A stretch of 64,000 bases of DNA from the NCBI GenBank assembly GCA_905221605.1, contig CAJNDS010002135.1, positions 686,001 through 750,000 on the forward strand, given 5' to 3'. Of this stretch, positions 61,013-64,000 are shown in pieces; position 1 is the first letter of the stretch, and the number at the start of each line of letters is the position of its first letter. Made by a program: the position numbers and the translations under genes. This DNA comes from Symbiodinium natans. Taxonomy: Eukaryota > Sar > Dinophyceae > Suessiales > Symbiodiniaceae. The notes under the pieces are model-generated. The model was not told the origin of the DNA. It did no database searches and saw nothing but the letters and a program-made list of their open reading frames with translations.

Positions 61013-61388
61013 AAGCCCTAAGCCCTAAGCCCTAAGCCTTAAGCCCTAAGCCCTAAGCCCTAAGCCCTAAGCCCTAAGCCCTAAGCCCTAAGCCCTAAGC
61101 CCTAAGCCCTAAGCCCTAAGCCCTAAGCCCTAAGCCCTAAGCCCTAAGCCCTAAGCCCTAAGCCCTAAGCCCTAAGCCCTAAGCCCTAAGCCCTAAGCCC
61201 TAAGCCCTAAGCCCTAAGCCCTAAGCCCTAAGCCCTAAGCCCTAAGCCCTAAGCCCTAAGCCCTAAGCCCTAAGCCCTAAGCCCTAAGCCCTAAGCCCTA
61301 AGCCCTAAGCCCTAAGCCCTAAGCCCTAAGCCCTAAGCCCTAAGCCCTAAGCCCTAAGCCCTAAGCCCTAAGCCCTAAGCCCTAAGCC
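61013..61388. repeat. CCCTAAG array, about 50 units
   Basis: Highly homogeneous 7-bp variant array, preceded by canonical CCCTAAA (60959-61012). One CCTTAAG variant near its left end and one near its right end. Confidence 0.9.
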
Positions 61389-61977
61389 TTACTGTTGATG
61401 TTGGGCTAAGGAGTTCAAAGGGCTTGTAGGGTTTGAGTCGGTTGTCTGAGTTCTGGTTCCTATGTTTATGTGACCTTCGTTTGAGCTACCTCCGGACGGG
61501 ACCATTCTGTTGCCCAAGAGGGTTCTAGGAATTTTGTTTCTTTTTGCTTACTATTTTTGTTGTTTGCGGGGGAAGGGTTGAGACATTCAGCTGAATCACT
61601 CTCGGGTACGTAGGGGCATTAGCACGCGTCTCAGGTATGAAGGGGCTTTCGGCTAACCTACTGGGCTCTATGCCAAGAGAGATTTGGGGGATTCAAGGTT
61701 GCTATTCGTAGACAGCTGCATGGCTGCTACAGTGCCCAAGCGCAAGTGATTGAGGCACCCGCCCCGGTTTTAGGTGTTGACGTTTGCAGTGGGGCAGCAG
61801 CGCACGAATGGGGTTTCTTTTTTTTCCATGTTTAGGGCTGGCAATGTAGGGTTTAGGGTTGCTTAGGGTCAAGAGATACTTAGATCAGTAGAAGCGAGAA
61901 ACTCTTCCGCGGGTGCGCTCCGCAGGGGTCGTGTGAAGAGTCCCACTCCTGCCTGGGCCACAGCGCTTGCAGCATGA
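61389..61977. other. Unique sequence without recognisable gene
   Basis: No ORF of note; one isolated TTTAGGG pair near 61850. Nothing else recognised. Confidence 0.5.
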
Positions 61978-62118
61978 GGTTCTTAAGGGAGGGGGGTGAA
62001 TGGGGGTATGCAACACAAGGTTCCCTAATACTCCCCACTACTCCCTGAAGCTCCCGAAGCTACCCTAAGGTTCCCTACTAGGTACCTCCCCCCCTGGAAC
62101 CCCCCTCCCTTAAGAACC
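61978..62118. mobile_element. MITE-like family D, 141 bp, perfect 20-bp TIRs
   Basis: The left end GGTTCTTAAGGGAGGGGGGT is matched exactly by its reverse complement at 62099-62118. The interior is unique with no ORF. No target duplication is evident. Confidence 0.65.
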
Positions 62119-62337
62119 CTATCATTGCAGTTGCTTGAAGGTGCATGGTTCCTACCTGTGGGAGTTCTACCAATACGTATAAGTCTAAGCTTCTAGCTGT
62201 GAACGGCAGCTTCAAATCTTGGCTGAGAAGAACCACGCTTTCAACCATCCTCGCCGGATACCCCTACACTACACACTACACGCCCTATGTCAACCCAAAG
62301 CCCGAACTCTACACCTCCACCTAGGCTCTACACCCTA

Positions 62338-62634
62338 AACCGTAAACCCTAAACCCTAAACCCTAAACCCTAAACCCTAAACCCTAAACCCTAAACCCTA
62401 AACCCTAAACCCTAAACCCTAAACCCTAAACCCTAAACCCTAAACCCTAAACCTAACCCTAAACCCTAAACCCTAAACCCTAAACCCTAAACCCTAAACC
62501 CTAAACCCTAAACCCTAAACCCTAAACCCTAAACCCTAAACCCTAAACCCTAAACCCTAAACCCTAAACCCTAAACCCTAAACCCTAAACCCTAACCCTA
62601 AACCCTAAACCCTAAACCCTAGACCCTAAACCCT
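62338..62634. repeat. CCCTAAA array, about 42 units
   Basis: The longest near-perfect canonical array in the window, with two 6-bp units (CCTAAC) and one CCTAGAC variant. Confidence 0.9.
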
Positions 62635-63461
62635 AAAAGTTTCTGAACTTCAAGCATGCAGAGCCCACGAGGCGAGCGTGTCGAGGAGTGGCTGCCGTTG
62701 GTCCTAGTGCCGACCTTGGACCACATCCTAGGGCGCATAGGTTTAGTTCGGCCTGCTAATGAAGACTAGCCCCATAAACGGTTTAGGGTTTAGGGTAATC
62801 CGTAAACCCTAAACCCTAAACTTTCGGGTTTAGGGTGCTTGGCCCTAAACACGAGGTTACAGGGATCCCCTGCCCCTCCCACCGCACTCTGAAATTTAGG
62901 CTAAACCCCTAAACACCAGCATCCCTCAGCCCCTAAACCCCTAGGCCCTCGACCCTTAAACACCCCCAACCCCCCTAAAGCACTCTTCACCCTAAACCCC
63001 TACACCCCACAGCCCTACGGAGCCACGCATGTAGAGTTTGGGGTTCGCGGCTTCGGGTTCTAATGAGGCCGTTTAGTCGTACGTAGCTGGAGCTCACTTT
63101 TCAGGGTTTCGGATTTAGGGTTCCCATGAGAAGCCACCTTCTAGAACAAGTTGGTAGACAATGTGTATAGAGTCTTTTTCTACATGAAAGTAGCCCTGCC
63201 GTAGCCCCTCGATTAGCCCTTACAGGGTCTCTCAGAATTGTCTCGCCTTCAGTCCCGTGTTTAAGGTAGGGTTCAGGGTTGAGGGTTTGGGTTTTAGTGT
63301 TGGGTTGAGGGTTTAGGGTTAGGGTTTAGGGTTGAGAGTTTGGGGTTTAGGGTTTGGGACACAGTTCCTATACCTTTCAAGCTACAAGCCATTGTCCCGG
63401 CCTTGTCCCCTGGAAAGCCTGAGGTCCCCCTGAACCCGAAGTCCCTTTGAACCCCGAAGTC

Positions 63462-63596
63462 CCTAAATCCCTAAATCCCTAAATCCCTAAATCCCTAAAT
63501 CCCTAAATCCCTAAATCCCTAAATCCCTAAATCCCTAAATCCCTAAATCCCTAAATCCCTAAATCCCTAAATCCCTAAATCCCTAAATCCCTAAAC
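63462..63596. repeat. CCCTAAAT (8-bp) array
   Basis: Perfect octamer array of about 16 units, a third locally homogenised derivative of the telomere-type unit. Confidence 0.9.
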
Positions 63597-63744
63597 CCTA
63601 AACCCTAAACGCGAAACCCTAAGCCCTAAACCTGAAGCCCTACGTACCTGAACTCCAAACCCTAAGGCCGTGAACCCCTCACGCCTCAACTCCCAAGACA
63701 CTGATGCCCAAACCTCAGAAGAAATTTGGACGAACAGGCTGTCA

Positions 63745-63898
63745 GTTTAGGGTTCAGGGTTCAGGGTTCAGGGTTCAGGGTTTAGGGTTTAGGGTTTAGG
63801 GTTTAGGGTTTAGGGTTTAGGGTTTAGGGTTTAGGGTTTAGGGTTTAGGGTTTAGGGTTTAGCGTTTAGGGTTCAGCGTTTAGGGTTTAGGGTTTAGG
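63745..63898. repeat. TTTAGGG array near the right window edge
   Basis: Starts with four TTCAGGG units, then about fifteen TTTAGGG, then a few TTTAGCG/TTCAGCG variants. The window ends in CCCTAAA of opposite orientation. Confidence 0.85.
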
Positions 63899-63975
63899 GC
63901 TGTCAGAGAAAGACTTGTGCAGGCGGCGTCCCTTCCCTCCATGACGGGGGTGTTGCCGAAGGCGTGCACCAAAGT
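63898..63975 (+). other. Exon-like islet
   Basis: Frame reads AVRERLVQAASLPSMTGVLP onward; left edge TTTAGGG, right edge ACCAAAG. Family unknown. Confidence 0.24.
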
Positions 63976-64000
63976 TCAATCCCCAAACCCTAAACCCTAA

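Noticed and set aside
62338-62634. True chromosome end
   Set aside because: Unique sequence and opposite-orientation arrays follow to the end of the window, so this is interstitial.

Overview
The window looks like nuclear DNA of a eukaryote, most probably a dinoflagellate. Supporting signs are the TTTAGGG telomere-type repeat (also used by plants and green algae, so not decisive alone), GC-rich coding sequence, transposon proteins of kinds I know from Symbiodiniaceae-like genomes (an OTU/ASCH/Rep/PIF1 Helitron-like protein and a giant Ty1/copia polyprotein), and a 10-nt match to the 3' end of the dinoflagellate spliced leader inside an LTR. No operons, tRNA, rRNA or CRISPR array were recognised.

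Layout. (1) 1-3123: a broken or intron-containing eukaryotic RNA-dependent RNA polymerase of the RNA-silencing type, plus strand. (2) 4567-10423, minus strand: a Helitron-like gene (OTU protease, ASCH domain, zinc clusters, HUH Rep with two tyrosines, PIF1 helicase) with one +1 frameshift; 10746-12603, minus strand: a diverged, truncated relative. (3) 12604-15394: dispersed and inverted GC-rich repeats. (4) 15395-18272, minus strand: a small SR-rich ORF and a 611-codon gene of unknown function, whose 5' end is caught in a 1.3-kb tandem duplication (18088-20711). (5) 20712-22690: a 15-bp minisatellite (CCCTGGCGGGGGCAA and variants). (6) 22691-46088 and 60959-64000: a mosaic of telomere-type arrays in both orientations, several variant repeat units, small inverted-repeat elements, a satellite, and many short unique islets that read as plus-strand exons. 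(7) 46089-60958: a nearly intact 14.87-kb Ty1/copia retrotransposon with identical 116-bp LTRs inserted in telomere-type repeat.

The copia element is the most unusual object. Besides Gag, CCCH finger, aspartic protease, integrase, reverse transcriptase and RNase H, its reading frames carry a 2-oxoglutarate/Fe(II) oxygenase-like domain between protease and integrase, and after RNase H a methyltransferase-like domain, an SGNH-hydrolase-like domain and a Tpt1/KptA-type RNA 2'-phosphotransferase domain. Gag and Pol are in one frame separated by a single TAG; a one-base frame change splits the Tpt1 domain; a single TGA separates the last in-frame segment. Identical LTRs imply recent insertion, so these breaks are either recoding sites, very recent mutations, or base-calling errors.

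The telomere-type mosaic may be subtelomeric or interstitial DNA. Its exon-like islets raise the possibility that some arrays lie in introns of one or more long plus-strand genes; only transcript data can settle that.
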